Shown here: piece after piece, positions 13,114 through 22,835 of the stretch
How positions within the stretch are numbered: position 1 is the stretch's first letter
How the letters are laid out: each line of letters opens with the position of its first letter
Source of the DNA: Erythrophleum ivorense
Taxonomy: Eukaryota > Streptophyta > Magnoliopsida > Fabales > Fabaceae
Assembly: GCA_026724425.1 (NCBI GenBank)
Contig: JAIUCV010000011.1
Span: 7,709,501 to 7,773,500 of the forward strand
Direction: 5' to 3'
Length of the DNA: 64,000 nucleotides
Notes under the pieces: generated by a model
Told to the model about the DNA's origin: nothing
Databases searched by the model: none
The model's input: the letters and a program-made list of their open reading frames with translations, nothing else
Translations under genes and position numbers: made by a program

Positions 13114-13371
13114 AAGGGTCGAGCGGTTTTAATTAAGGGGATTGACTATCTTAGAATCTAATTGCGGTTTTCTTGGAATCGCCGTTAGTTCTCCATGGAC
13201 TAATTAACTACAGTTTTAGGAACCATAATTAGACTAAGTATTTAACTACAGCTTTTATAAAACTGTTGTTAAGTCATCGTGACTTAACCATGATTAAGCT
13301 AAATTTTACCTGTAATTATATAAATCACACTTAAAGAACCGCAACTAAATACTAGAGTTTTTGTAGTGATT

Positions 13372-13774
13372 TGTCAACCATAAATCAATTCTATATTCGA
13401 TCACTTCACGTATCTTGATCTACTAAACTTAATATAAGGATATTTTATTTTATTTTTTTGTAAATGACTTTGACGTTAATATTTTTTGTATCAAATTGAG
13501 ACACATTAAATTTTGAAAAGACTAAAATATTAATTTATTTTAAATTTTAAAATATTTATGTGAAATTTAAAAAATTAAGGGTGTTTGTCATTCATATAAG
13601 AAAAAAAACATTTTTAAAAAACCGTACATCTGTTATAGTGACGTCCTCTATTTGTTTGTTATTTTCAGAGAGTTACCTCAGTGTAAGCTTTCTTTACCTC
13701 CTTCGTTCTTAATATTGAGGCGGCTGTGTCTCTTGTTCGTATGAATCAGAAAGAAAAAAAGAGAAAAGAGAGAG
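13372..13774 (+). promoter_or_regulatory. Degenerate proximal promoter and 5' leader of OMT copy A
   Basis: This aligns with the minus-strand region 58,296-58,700 upstream of OMT copy B. Copy B has a TATA-like TTTATATAG about 90 bases before its ATG. The aligned position in copy A reads TTAATATTG, so the TATA element is degraded, and the long CT/GA leader repeat of copy B is reduced to a few GA units. With the CACTA-like element immediately upstream, normal transcription is doubtful. Confidence 0.55.
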
Positions 13775-13814
13775 ATGGGAGAAAATGCAATGGGCGAGGA
13801 GGCATTAATATTAC

Positions 13815-13917
13815 GCGTCCCGATCCTCTACGCATCCTGAAGCTGCGTATCCCCTGCGAAGCGATGAAACAGCGTCGTTTTGCTAAGTTCTGTAAACCAA
13901 ATCATAGCCAATCTCCA
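13815..13917 (+). repeat. MULE left terminal inverted repeat
   Basis: The 103-bp repeat begins GCGTCCCGATCCTCTACGC and matches the reverse complement of 19,123-19,225 at all but one position (GTATCCCC here, GTATCTCC there). The pairing stops at CCAATCTCCA. Confidence 0.93.
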
Positions 13918-14104
13918 ACAAAGGAAATCTTAGCCATCCATTGAAAATAACATATAATCAAATTTAGAAGCAAAAGCTTTTCGTTCAATTTCTTCCTCCC
14001 TGGTTCTGTGCTATTGTGGCGAGAAAAGAAGCTTAGTTTACTCGTTCCATTACGCAACCTAAGGTGGGATTTTCATGAAGTAGACAATGAATCATTTTTT
14101 TTAG

Positions 14105-14395
14105 AGATATTATTGTGTTGTTTCCATTAACACTCCAAGACATTTTTTTTTCTTCAGTTGTATGCCATGTATTTTCATTAACGCTCTAAGCTTTCGTTCC
14201 ATTATAATCAGATTTTTTTTTCTTTTGAGGTTTTTTTTTCTCTGGTTGTATGCCATGTATTTCCATTAACGCTCTAAGCTTTCGTTCCATTATAATCAGA
14301 TTTTTTTTTCTTTGGTTGTATGCCAAGTATTTCCATTAACGCTCTAAGCCTTTCATTCCATTACAATCATATCTTTTTTTCTTTTGGGGTTATTT
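14105..14395 (+). repeat. Subterminal tandem repeat within the MULE
   Basis: Units carrying GTTGTATGCCATGTATTT, CATTAACGCTCTAAGC and a long T-run recur at about 14,157, 14,244 and 14,314 (spacings 87 and 70), with a weaker partial copy near 14,110. Repeats near the TIR are common in MULEs and may be transposase-binding sites; that role is inferred. Confidence 0.75.
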
Positions 14396-14589
14396 TCTTT
14401 TCACTTATTGATGATAGAAGATATATTGTGGTTTGGTTTCTTAAAAAACAAAGGTTTAAAAAAATAGATATGATAATATTATGAATAATAACATTGTTAG
14501 TTAATATTTTATAAAGAATTTGAAACTTAGTTATGCTAGAATAAGGTAAGAAGTTAAAGTGCTTAATGAGTTTTTCTTTTGTTTTTCAG

Positions 14590-17070
14590 GAACCAAAACA
14601 TGGAAGTTGATTTGACTCCTAGATTAGGATTGGAATTTGACAGTCTAGAGGAATTATGGAATTTTTGGCTTACTTATGCTGGGAGAACTGGATTTGGAGC
14701 AAGAAAATATAATAAAACAAAGAGTAAGAAAGATGGCTCCATAGTTTCAGCTAGATATGTTTGTTGTAAAGAAGGTTTGCAGACACAAGATAAGAGAGAC
14801 TTTATGACCTCCAAACCTCAGCCTGAGACAAGGACTAATTGTAAAGCAAAAATGTCTGTTGCATGCGTAGAAGGGAAATATAAAATTAATGCTTTTTTTG
14901 AGGAGCATAATCACCCACTTCATCCTCCAGAAACAGTTCACTTATTGGCCTCACATCGTAAAGTAACTGAGGTTCAAGCTTATGAGATTGACTTGGCAGA
15001 AGATTCAGGGCTTCAACAAAAATCCGCCTTTGAGTTGATGAGTAGGCACGCTGGAGGAAGAGCTAATCTTGGTTACACTCAGTTAGATGTAAAAAATTAT
15101 CTAAGAACAAAGAGACAAAGAAGTATGGCATATGGAGAAGCTGGATGCTTGTTGCGCTATTTCCAAGAACAATACTCAGAAAATCTATCATTTTATCATG
15201 CTTATTAGATGGATGCAGAAGAACAAATTACAAATATTTTTTAGGCCGACGTAAGAATGTTACTTGACTATGCATATTTTGGTGATGCGGTCTCTATGAA
15301 TACAACATTTAGTACAAACCGTGATCATAGACCACTTGCATTACTTTCAGGATTCAATCACTATAAAAGGGTGGTCATTTTTAGTGCAGCATTATTATAT
15401 GATGAAACTATAGAATCATTTAAGTGGTTACTACAGACATTCTTGGAGGCACACCAACAGAAAAGGCCTTTGACTATATTTACTGATCAAGACCAAGTCA
15501 TGATTCGAGCAATACAAGAGGTGATGCCAGATACAAAACATGGATTGTGCACCTGGCATTTAATGCAAAATGGCGTTAAGCATTTAGGAAACTTGATGAA
15601 GGGTGGATCACATTTTTTGACTGATTTTAAAAAGTGTATGCATCAATACGAAGAGGAGGCGCAGTTCGAAGAAGAATGGAGACAGATGCTTTCATCTTAC
15701 GATGTAAATGAAAATAGATGGTTGACCTCGGTTTATAATATCAAGGTGAAATGGGCTTGGTGTCACATAAGGAAGGCATTCACGCTTGGGGTACGGAGCA
15801 CACAAGTTAGTGAAAGTATAAATGCTGCTATAAAGAGTTGTACAAGACCAGATCTAGACATTAATCAATTTATCAAACAATTTGAACGAGTTGTAAATGA
15901 TAGAAGGTATAATGAGTTAAAGCATGAGTTTGACTCGCGACAAAAATTACCTCGATTGATTGTACAGAGTTCCCCTATGCTTCGTCAGCTTTCTCGTATT
16001 TATACAGCTCCAATCTTTGATTTGTTCCAAGAACAATGGGACCAAGTTGCAACAGCTTGTATTAAAAAAAAAAAAAAGAGGAATCTCATTTATTTGACCA
16101 TGTTGTCAATATGGTCGATGAAGAGGGTGAATGAAAAGTTCAATTTGATCCCAACTCTTTGTCAATTTCATGCAGCTGTTGAAAATTTAAAACTGTTGGA
16201 ATATTATGCTGCCATGCTTTGAAGGTTTTTGATGTAAGGGATATGAAAAAGCTCCCCGAGCGATATATCATAAAGAGGTGGACGAAAGATGTGCGAAGAG
16301 GTGTCATACATGATATTAGAGGAAATGAGGTCCAAGCAGATCCTAGACTAGAAAGTACACGCCGATATAGAGAACTCTGTCCCATAATGATAAGATTAGC
16401 AACCGAGGCATCTGATTGTCCATAAGCATTTTCATTGGTACAAAAAGGCGTGTCAGAACTAATTAAACAAGTGACAGAACTTTGATTAATTCGACAAAGT
16501 CCACCCAATGATGGTAGTGTAAGCACATCACTACCAATAGAATCTAATGTTCAGACAAAAGGATTCAAGAAAAGGGATGGAAGAAGAAAGAAAAGGCGCG
16601 AGAAGAGTTGGGTTGAGAAGTTAAAGAAAAGAAGAAGAAGAAGAATAGATTCTACGGTATATGAATATTTGCATATCTCTATTTTATAATTACTGGTCAA
16701 GAAATTCTTAATCTATGTCTTGTTTTTTTGTTTCAGGACAATCAAATGCAAGCAAACACATCCAACATTGCACCTCAAACAACTTTTGCACAAGCAAGTA
16801 CACCTCAAGAAATTCTACCACGGGCAAGTGCATCTCAAATGTCTGTTATAGGCTCTCAAATAGCTGAGAGTGACATTACCTACACTCAAATGCTAATGGT
16901 AAGACCGGTTAAATTTTGTATAATTAACACTTCATTCAGTACATTAAGGAGCACATTGTGATTAGTGTTGTCTTATAATGTAGGCGCCGATAGATTTTCC
17001 AATGCCGTCACTTGAAGCCTTGGAGTTTAGTCAATATGCCACTAGTGGTATAAATGAGGGTTTTGGTAAA
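14590..17070 (+). pseudogene. FAR1/FRS-like Mutator transposase relic
   Basis: Coding resumes after a TTTTTCAG acceptor, and the ATG is at 14,600. The order is: an N-terminal FAR1 DNA-binding region (around RTGFGARKYNKTKS, NCKAKM and the HNHPLHP zinc-binding region), then a MULE transposase core (DYAYFGDAVSMNTTF, LALLSGFNHY, FTDQDQVMIRAI, HGLCTWHLMQN), then a SWIM-type finger with its Cys/Cys...CCH pattern near 16,165-16,215, and alternatively spliced-looking 3' exons after acceptors near 16,738 and 16,984. It is inactivated by stops at 15,206-15,208 and 15,242-15,244, a frameshift at the A-run near 16,063-16,077, and further stops before the SWIM region. Both early stops fit C-to-T change at Gln and Trp codons. 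Known FAR1-family MULEs use this protein to bind and move their TIRs. Confidence 0.9.
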
Positions 17071-17559
17071 TTGTTGCTTTTTTATATTCAATTCTTCAAT
17101 TTTGTTGTTCATCTCTCACTTTATTATCACTATGTAAATAAAACTTTGACAAAATGGCCATAAAATATGTAATTTCATTGAAAACATTCTATTTATATAT
17201 ATTGAACTCTGTATTACAACTGTAAATTGAAAACAAATGTGGAGTCATTACATTGAAACTGTAATTCATAGTACAAGTCTGAATTCATTACATTGATACT
17301 ATAATTTTTGTGTATTTTTAGGTTGTAATCAGTCAAAGGACAGGCCTATCTGAAGAGATCAATAAACAACCAGCAAATCTTTTTGTTTTCCCTTCTATCA
17401 TGTTCCCTCCTCTCTTGATGCTTTCCATGTACAAGGCAATCCTATGTTTCTGGCTTGTCTCCACCAACTACACATTTAACTCAAATTGTATAGCAAATTC
17501 TTTTGTTGAGTAAAATCTTGATCTGTTGGTATCTTGATTTGTTGAGTAAAATCTTGTTA

Positions 17560-18425
17560 ATGCTGCTTTTACCTGCAAGAGAAGATTCATGAAAGCAAAT
17601 GCTCCATGTCCAGTAGCTTTGCTAATGCTTTCTGAAATTCTAGCACAAAGGGTATTGCCATTCTTTCTTTAAAAGTCTGAAAGCAACATCCAATAACTTT
17701 ACAAATTAAAATTAGGTAAAGGACAATAAACATAAATAGATGAGCATAAAATTTCAATTCAGAAGCTAAAGACTTAAAACATATTACTGAGCAAAGGAAA
17801 TCAAGTAACCTATCAACTCTAGGATCTACATAGAAGAGGTGGAGCAGGCTTGGAGGGGATCCCAATTTAAGATAGAAAGAAATAAATTTAAATTGATGAA
17901 GTGCCTTGTTTGATTATTTCAAAACATTCTATTTATATATATTGACAGTTTTTTAGGCCCACTAGTTATAGCAAACAACCTTTCACATGGAAGCAAGTAT
18001 AGTTTTGAAGCAAGATCATTGAAGCCAGAACATAGAAGCAACTCAAACTCTGCAAATCTAAGCAGTGTCTTCTCTAGGAAAGCATGTTTCAGATAACAGA
18101 AAGCACCACCAAATGCTAAGAGTGCACTTCTACTACTATCACCTGCTTTCACCAGCTCAAACAAAAACATCAAGCAGGCCGCCTAACCCATCATCATCAT
18201 CATCAATAACATAATCATCAGTAAGCCTATAAATTATCCTCACTTCATTAGCAGTTTTCTCAGCATTTCAGAACTCCACATTTGGAACTGATTATTCACT
18301 AGATAATTTCTTGTATGCTTCAGCAGTATTCACTCTGTTTCAGCACTGAGCAGTTTAGGGGGTTTCACACTTTCAATTGGCTTGAGCTCAGACAAGATAG
18401 AGTAAAGGCGCTGTACTCTGAATTA
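17560..18425 (-). pseudogene. Captured MSH6-like mismatch-repair gene fragment
   Basis: Read on the minus strand, several collinear segments resemble plant MSH6 (the MutS homologue that pairs with MSH2). In order they are: ELKPIESVKPPKLLS near 18,390; a NAEKTANEVRIIYRL segment near 18,270 in a shifted frame; ELVKAGDSSRSALLAFGGAF and YLKHAFLEKTLLRFAEFELL within 17,919-18,173; and FVLEFQKALAKLLDMEHLL near 17,590-17,660. They are broken by stops and frame changes and separated by an intron-like stretch at about 17,670-17,870, so it is a genomic rather than a purely processed copy. Only the central part of the protein is present; the ATPase end is absent. The match is from memory of the family, not a database search. 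It lies opposite the transposase strand inside the MULE, which fits transduplication. Confidence 0.75.
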
Positions 18426-18429
18426 TCCT

Positions 18430-19122
18430 GAAACTGACATAAAGAGAAGCACAATCTAGTTTTACTAAAATAGTATATATAAGGTATGCCAACAGCAAAC
18501 TGATCAAGTAAATGTTTGCTAACATGCATACCTTGCTCACTTAAGACTCTATTTCAGGTTATCCAAGTAAGGAAAAAAAAAATTATAACAAATCCCTGAA
18601 AAATCTTGCAGATGAAAGAATGCAACAAGCAACCATATAATGGATATATAGTCACCATTTATTATTTGGATATAGCTTTCTACATTCTATTTTCTTTATT
18701 GAAAGATTGAGTTCAGTTAGACTTAGTAGTAAGGAAACAAGCAAGTGATTAGCTATAAAGCCGATAGGGAGAGGATTGTGAGACCGATAGCGAGAGGAAT
18801 GAACTTTATAGCTCGACTTACAGTCCAGGAGAGGCTTTAGACAATTTCAGATAATCAAATTTCAGACATCGGGATTTAGCTATGATGCAAGAATTGGGTC
18901 AGATTCTTCATGCTCTCAGTCGTGTGGTGCATTCTCCAGCAACGATGTTTCAGCCAAGCGTTGAAGCTTGTTGGGTTCCCTCGCACAGCCTCGCGGAAGC
19001 AAAGAAATAAGCTGGAGCTGCATATCAGAGGTTGAAGGAGCTGCTTCGTAGGGGCTGAAGACACTTCTGTATGTGAGATTTAGGAGATAAAAAGAACGGC
19101 TTGGATCACACAAGAAGAACGG
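18430..19122. other. Unassigned interior of the MULE, right part
   Basis: There is no convincing coding region. A GC-richer stretch (about 18,880-19,070) has overlapping minus-strand open frames of 62 and 86 codons, partly inside the right TIR, with no family resemblance I recognise. It could be further captured sequence. Confidence 0.4.
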
Positions 19123-19225
19123 TGGAGATTGGCTATGATTTGGTTTACAGAACTTAGCAAAACGACGCTGTTTCATCGCTTCGCAGGAGATACGCAGCTT
19201 CAGGATGCGTAGAGGATCGGGACGC
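19123..19225 (-). repeat. MULE right terminal inverted repeat
   Basis: Reverse-complement partner of 13,815-13,917 with one mismatch in 103 bp. The element ends ...GATCGGGACGC at 19,225, followed by the second target copy TTAATATTAC. Confidence 0.93.
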
Positions 19226-19269
19226 TTAATATTACAAGGTCAAGCTAATATATAGAAGTACATGTTCAG

Positions 19270-19575
19270 TGATAAGCCAAAAGGAAAAGAATAGGAGAAA
19301 TTGGGAACAGAAGAAAAGAGAGGAGTGAAGAAGATGAGAATTAAAGAAGAAATTCATAATTCATTTATTTGATACTCAGCACCAACAAGATATCGAACAC
19401 ACAAATACACTGCAACGGAATTCAGTTTACAAGAAGAATACCATACTACCCTTAACAAATGCTGAAATTTTCCTGACCCTCATAACCAACGGCTGTTACA
19501 ATGCAATCCCAAAGATAACCCCACTAATTAACACGCAAAGACCTAAATGTCCCACTAAATTTCCTTTACTTATCA
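19270..19575 (-). mobile_element. Solo LTR, 306 bp, in exon 1 of the OMT pseudogene
   Basis: The insert starts TGATAAG and ends CTTATCA (TG...CA ends) and is flanked by the 5-bp direct repeat TTCAG (19,265-19,269 and 19,576-19,580). OMT copy B reads through the site uninterrupted (GTTCAGCTTCGCTGATTCC). On the minus strand it has the look of a small LTR, including an AATAAATGAATT polyadenylation-like stretch. No second LTR or internal sequence is present, so it is a solo LTR. Confidence 0.88.
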
Positions 19576-21457
19576 TTCAGCTTCGGTGATTCCACAGCCC
19601 TGAAATCTGCTGTAGAGCTCCGCATACCCGACATTATACAATATACACCACCACGGTGGACCAATCAACTTATCCCAGATCACCGCCGCTCTCTCCCACG
19701 CACCCTCTCCTGACATCACCTACCGCGCGCGTATCATGAGACTCTTGGTCCGCCGCAACGTCTCACCCGTCCGATAGCTGAGACACCCTCTACGGCCTGA
19801 CCCACTCTTCCCGGTGGCTCCTGCGTGGCTCCGAGATGAACCTAGCTCCCATGCTTCTCATGGAGAACCATCCAAACCTTCTGGCTCTGTGGCACTATCC
19901 GAGCCATTACGTACGAGAAGGTGACATCCCGTTCAAGAAGCCTCATGGCCGTGAGATTTGGTAATTCGCATCGGACGCCCCAGAATTCAACAAGCTGTTC
20001 AATGATGGGATGACGTGTAAGGCCAGGATCGTAATGAGGGTGATCGTATCGGAATATAAGGATGGGTTCAAGAGCATTAGATCACTGGTGGATGTGGGAG
20101 GTGGGATCGGAGGCACGGTGTCGGAGATTGTGAAATCCTATCCGCACATCAAGTACATCAACTTTGATCTGCCCCATGTGGTCGCGACTGCACCTGAATA
20201 CGAGAGAGTCACCCATGTCGGAGGAGACCTCTTCTGCTCAATCGCCACTGCAGATGCTGTTTTCATGAAGTTACGTAAAATGACTGAAAACTGACAATTT
20301 GACATTTGAATTATTAATTTTATCTAATTTTAATCTCAAAAATAATAAATTTGTTATCAACGTCCACGCATAAATTTGTTTAAGAGTCTTTTAGGATGAC
20401 ATGGAAAGGGAAAAGAGACACCTCAAAACCCTCTTTGTCATTCAAAACTTTATTTTTTTTATATTTTAAAAAATTAGGAGACTTGATAGAAAAATGACAG
20501 GAATAATAAGTGATACAATTATAATTATATCCTCATTAGTTAAAAACTTATTAGAAACACCTTCTAATTATAAAGGCAAATTGGAAAAATAATTTACAAA
20601 TCATTATATTCTGTTGATGACTTTCTTCTTTCTCTCATTAACATATTCGTCTATTCCAAACATAACCTTAGTATTACCTCAAGGAAAAAATACAAATATT
20701 TTCTTTTTAATATTGAGTCAGCTCCAAACACTATTCTTATCTTTGAAAACAAAAAAAAAATCTTGATTATCACCTTTCAAGATTTACTCTTTACGCATAT
20801 GTTTTGTTAATTAACTTCAAAAAAGAAAGATACAATATCAAACTCTATTATTTTGATGATAGTTGAAGAGTGTGTGTATTTGTATGTATATAAATATATA
20901 TATTTTTTCAAAGTTAAAAGAAGTGTTTACAAATTGTTCAAAAGTCAAAAAAGATATTTACATTTTTCCTTGTTTCGATATAAATAATTTATAATACTTG
21001 GATCTGATCCTGTTTCTTATATAAGGGATAACAATCAATATTATAAAGGTCTTAAAATATTTTTGTTTAAAACATTAATTTTTATATTTATAGGGTTGAC
21101 CTCACCTCTATGACACTAATTTCTAATATTTATTCTAGGCCATTATGATAAAATATTTCTCATATACAGTGATTAAAAAAATGTACACATATATAAAAGA
21201 GATCACATCTCATTGGACAGAATTTATATTATTAATAATTATGTTAAACTCTTCATCAATATTTGTAAGCCATTTTTCGAATTTCTATTATATTTTATCA
21301 TGTAACTTGTAAACCTATTCTTTTTCTTTTTATTTTTTTAAAATTCGCCTACATTTTAAGTCTTCAACTGTTATATGATAGCATTCAATAATGTCAGTTG
21401 TGAGCAATATGTGAAGTTATTGTATATTTATTTACATTTAAACTGGATAAGGTTTGC

Positions 21458-21722
21458 AACTTGGATCTCCTCAATTTAGGGACGTCTCAATTGCTCAATT
21501 GAGTAACGCGGATTGTTCAAATTTGTTTTAAACTCTAGATTTTAAGTTTTTTTATATTATTTTTTAATCTCAATTATTATTATTTTTAAATGTATAATTA
21601 AAAGACTGTTTTTATTTTGTATTTTATTTCCTCTAATAAAATTTTAAAAAGTACAATTTAAATCATCCAGAACAATCTGAACAATCTAAATTGCTCAACT
21701 GAGCAACTAAGAAGATTCAAAG
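21458..21722. mobile_element. MITE-like insertion in the intron of OMT copy A
   Basis: The intron of copy A aligns with that of copy B on both sides, but this stretch is extra. Its ends are imperfectly inverted: CTTGGATCTCCTCAATTTAGG on the left, and inward from the right CTTTGAATCTTCTTAGTTGC. Both are followed by CAATTGCTCAATTGAG-like palindromes and GGATTGTTCA. No clear target duplication is visible. The superfamily is undecided. Confidence 0.6.
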
Positions 21723-22835
21723 TGTCCTCATTATTGTCTATATATAAGTCAAAAATATATATGTTTTAAAAAGTATTAATTTAAAATTATGGCCTTCTAG
21801 GTTTTTTTGGTCATTGCCTTGATTTATTTCGCAGTCTACTATTAAAATTTAAATTTAAAATGACATATATACACACACACACACACACAAGCGTGCACAC
21901 AGAGTAACAGTCAAAATGCTACATATGACATGCCTATCATATTTGTTACATGAAAATATTATACAATTATGCAGGGAAAAAAACTTATAATCTATGATTA
22001 TTTATTTAATCAAATGCATGTGAACTTGTGGGAAGTGACTAATTTGATACAATATGTGAAAAATGGAGATATCTACAATTAATCAAACGCTTATCCATGT
22101 TTGTTTTTAAAAATAATTTGTAAATTTTTTTAAGTCAATTTGTTTACTTGTTACTAATTTACAGGTATAGTTTTTAATATTGTTTTCCTATCAAAGAGAC
22201 ATCATGAAACACAATTAAAATGAGCGTGTAATATGTTCCAATTACTAAAATATTTATAGAAAAAAAGTTACGAAATAATTTGCATGCAAGAAATCTTTAC
22301 ATGACTATGCAAAACCCACAAAATAATCTCTGAAATCCACTGATTAGATTTATGAATACGACAATTACAATGTGAAAACCCACTATCTTCTGTCCGACAA
22401 ATGCAGTGGATACTGCATGATTGGAGCGACGAGAATTGCATAAAGATATTGAAGAATCGCAAGAATGCAATACCAGAAGAGAGAGGGAAGATTATTATAG
22501 TGGAGTTTATTCTGAAGCCAGAGGGTAATGCCATCTTCGATGACACGGGTTTGGTCTCTGATTTGGTTACGATGGCACATACTTCCGCCGGAAGGGATAG
22601 GGCTGAGTTGGAGTGGAAGAACCTATTGCAACAAGCTGGCTTCCGTTGTCATAAAGTCATCAATATCCCAACTTTTGTTGACATCAAGTTATAAAGCTGG
22701 CTTATCCAATCTGAAATTTTATATGTATAAACTCCTTTTATTCTTTATGTATCCCTAATTATTCTATGATTATCTGTAATGCGATTATCTGCAGTTTTTA
22801 CCCCTAGCTTCTTTGTTATTTATGTAGTTTTCACC

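Larger units (their letters stand above)
6774..13368. mobile_element. CACTA-like DNA transposon carrying host-gene exons
   Basis: A 6,595-bp insertion interrupts the upstream flank of OMT copy A; the uninterrupted flank is at 58,700-58,720 beside copy B. It is bordered by a 3-bp direct repeat ATT (6,771-6,773 and 13,369-13,371). The right end read inward is CACTACAAAAACTC. The left end is TACTACAAAAAAC, that is, CACTAC with the first C changed. Both subterminal regions (6,840-6,975 and 13,140-13,368) are full of short direct and inverted copies of motifs such as AACTACAGTTTT and AACCATAATTA, as known for CACTA/EnSpm elements. I found no transposase, so it is non-autonomous. A third repeat cluster at 9,050-9,540 suggests a nested or composite structure. 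Confidence 0.75.
13815..19225 (+). mobile_element. FAR1-type Mutator-like element (MULE) with captured MSH6-like sequence
   Basis: A 5,411-bp insertion in exon 1 of OMT copy A is flanked by the 10-bp direct repeat TTAATATTAC (13,805-13,814 and 19,226-19,235). OMT copy B has this sequence once at the same codon. The ends are 103-bp terminal inverted repeats with a single mismatch. Inside, left to right, are a short tandem array, a decayed FAR1/FRS-like transposase on the plus strand, an MSH6-like fragment on the minus strand and about 700 bp of unassigned sequence. TIR length, TSD length and the transposase all point to the Mutator superfamily. The transposase is broken, so this copy would need one supplied in trans. 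Confidence 0.93.
13775..22694 (+). pseudogene. Class II O-methyltransferase pseudogene (copy A)
   Basis: This is the inverted paralogue of the intact gene at 55,719-58,295. Pieces of exon 1 are 13,775-13,814, 19,236-19,269 and 19,581-about 20,272; exon 2 is 22,407-about 22,694. Exon 1 is split by a 5.4 kb Mutator-like element after codon 13 and by a 306-bp solo LTR. Other lesions are a 7-bp insertion near 19,647 (frameshift), a deletion near 19,775, a GAA-to-TAA stop at 19,962-19,964, a damaged splice donor after the FMK codons (AAGTTACG instead of AAG|GTATGA) and a shifted C-terminus ending FVDIKL. The SAM-binding motif LVDVGGGIGG and the catalytic ILHDWS motif are still readable. No functional protein is expected. 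Its value is that copy B gives the pre-insertion sequence for every insertion. Confidence 0.93.

Noticed and set aside
14747..14941. Minus-strand open frame in the transposase region
   Set aside because: Antisense shadow of the FAR1-like transposase.
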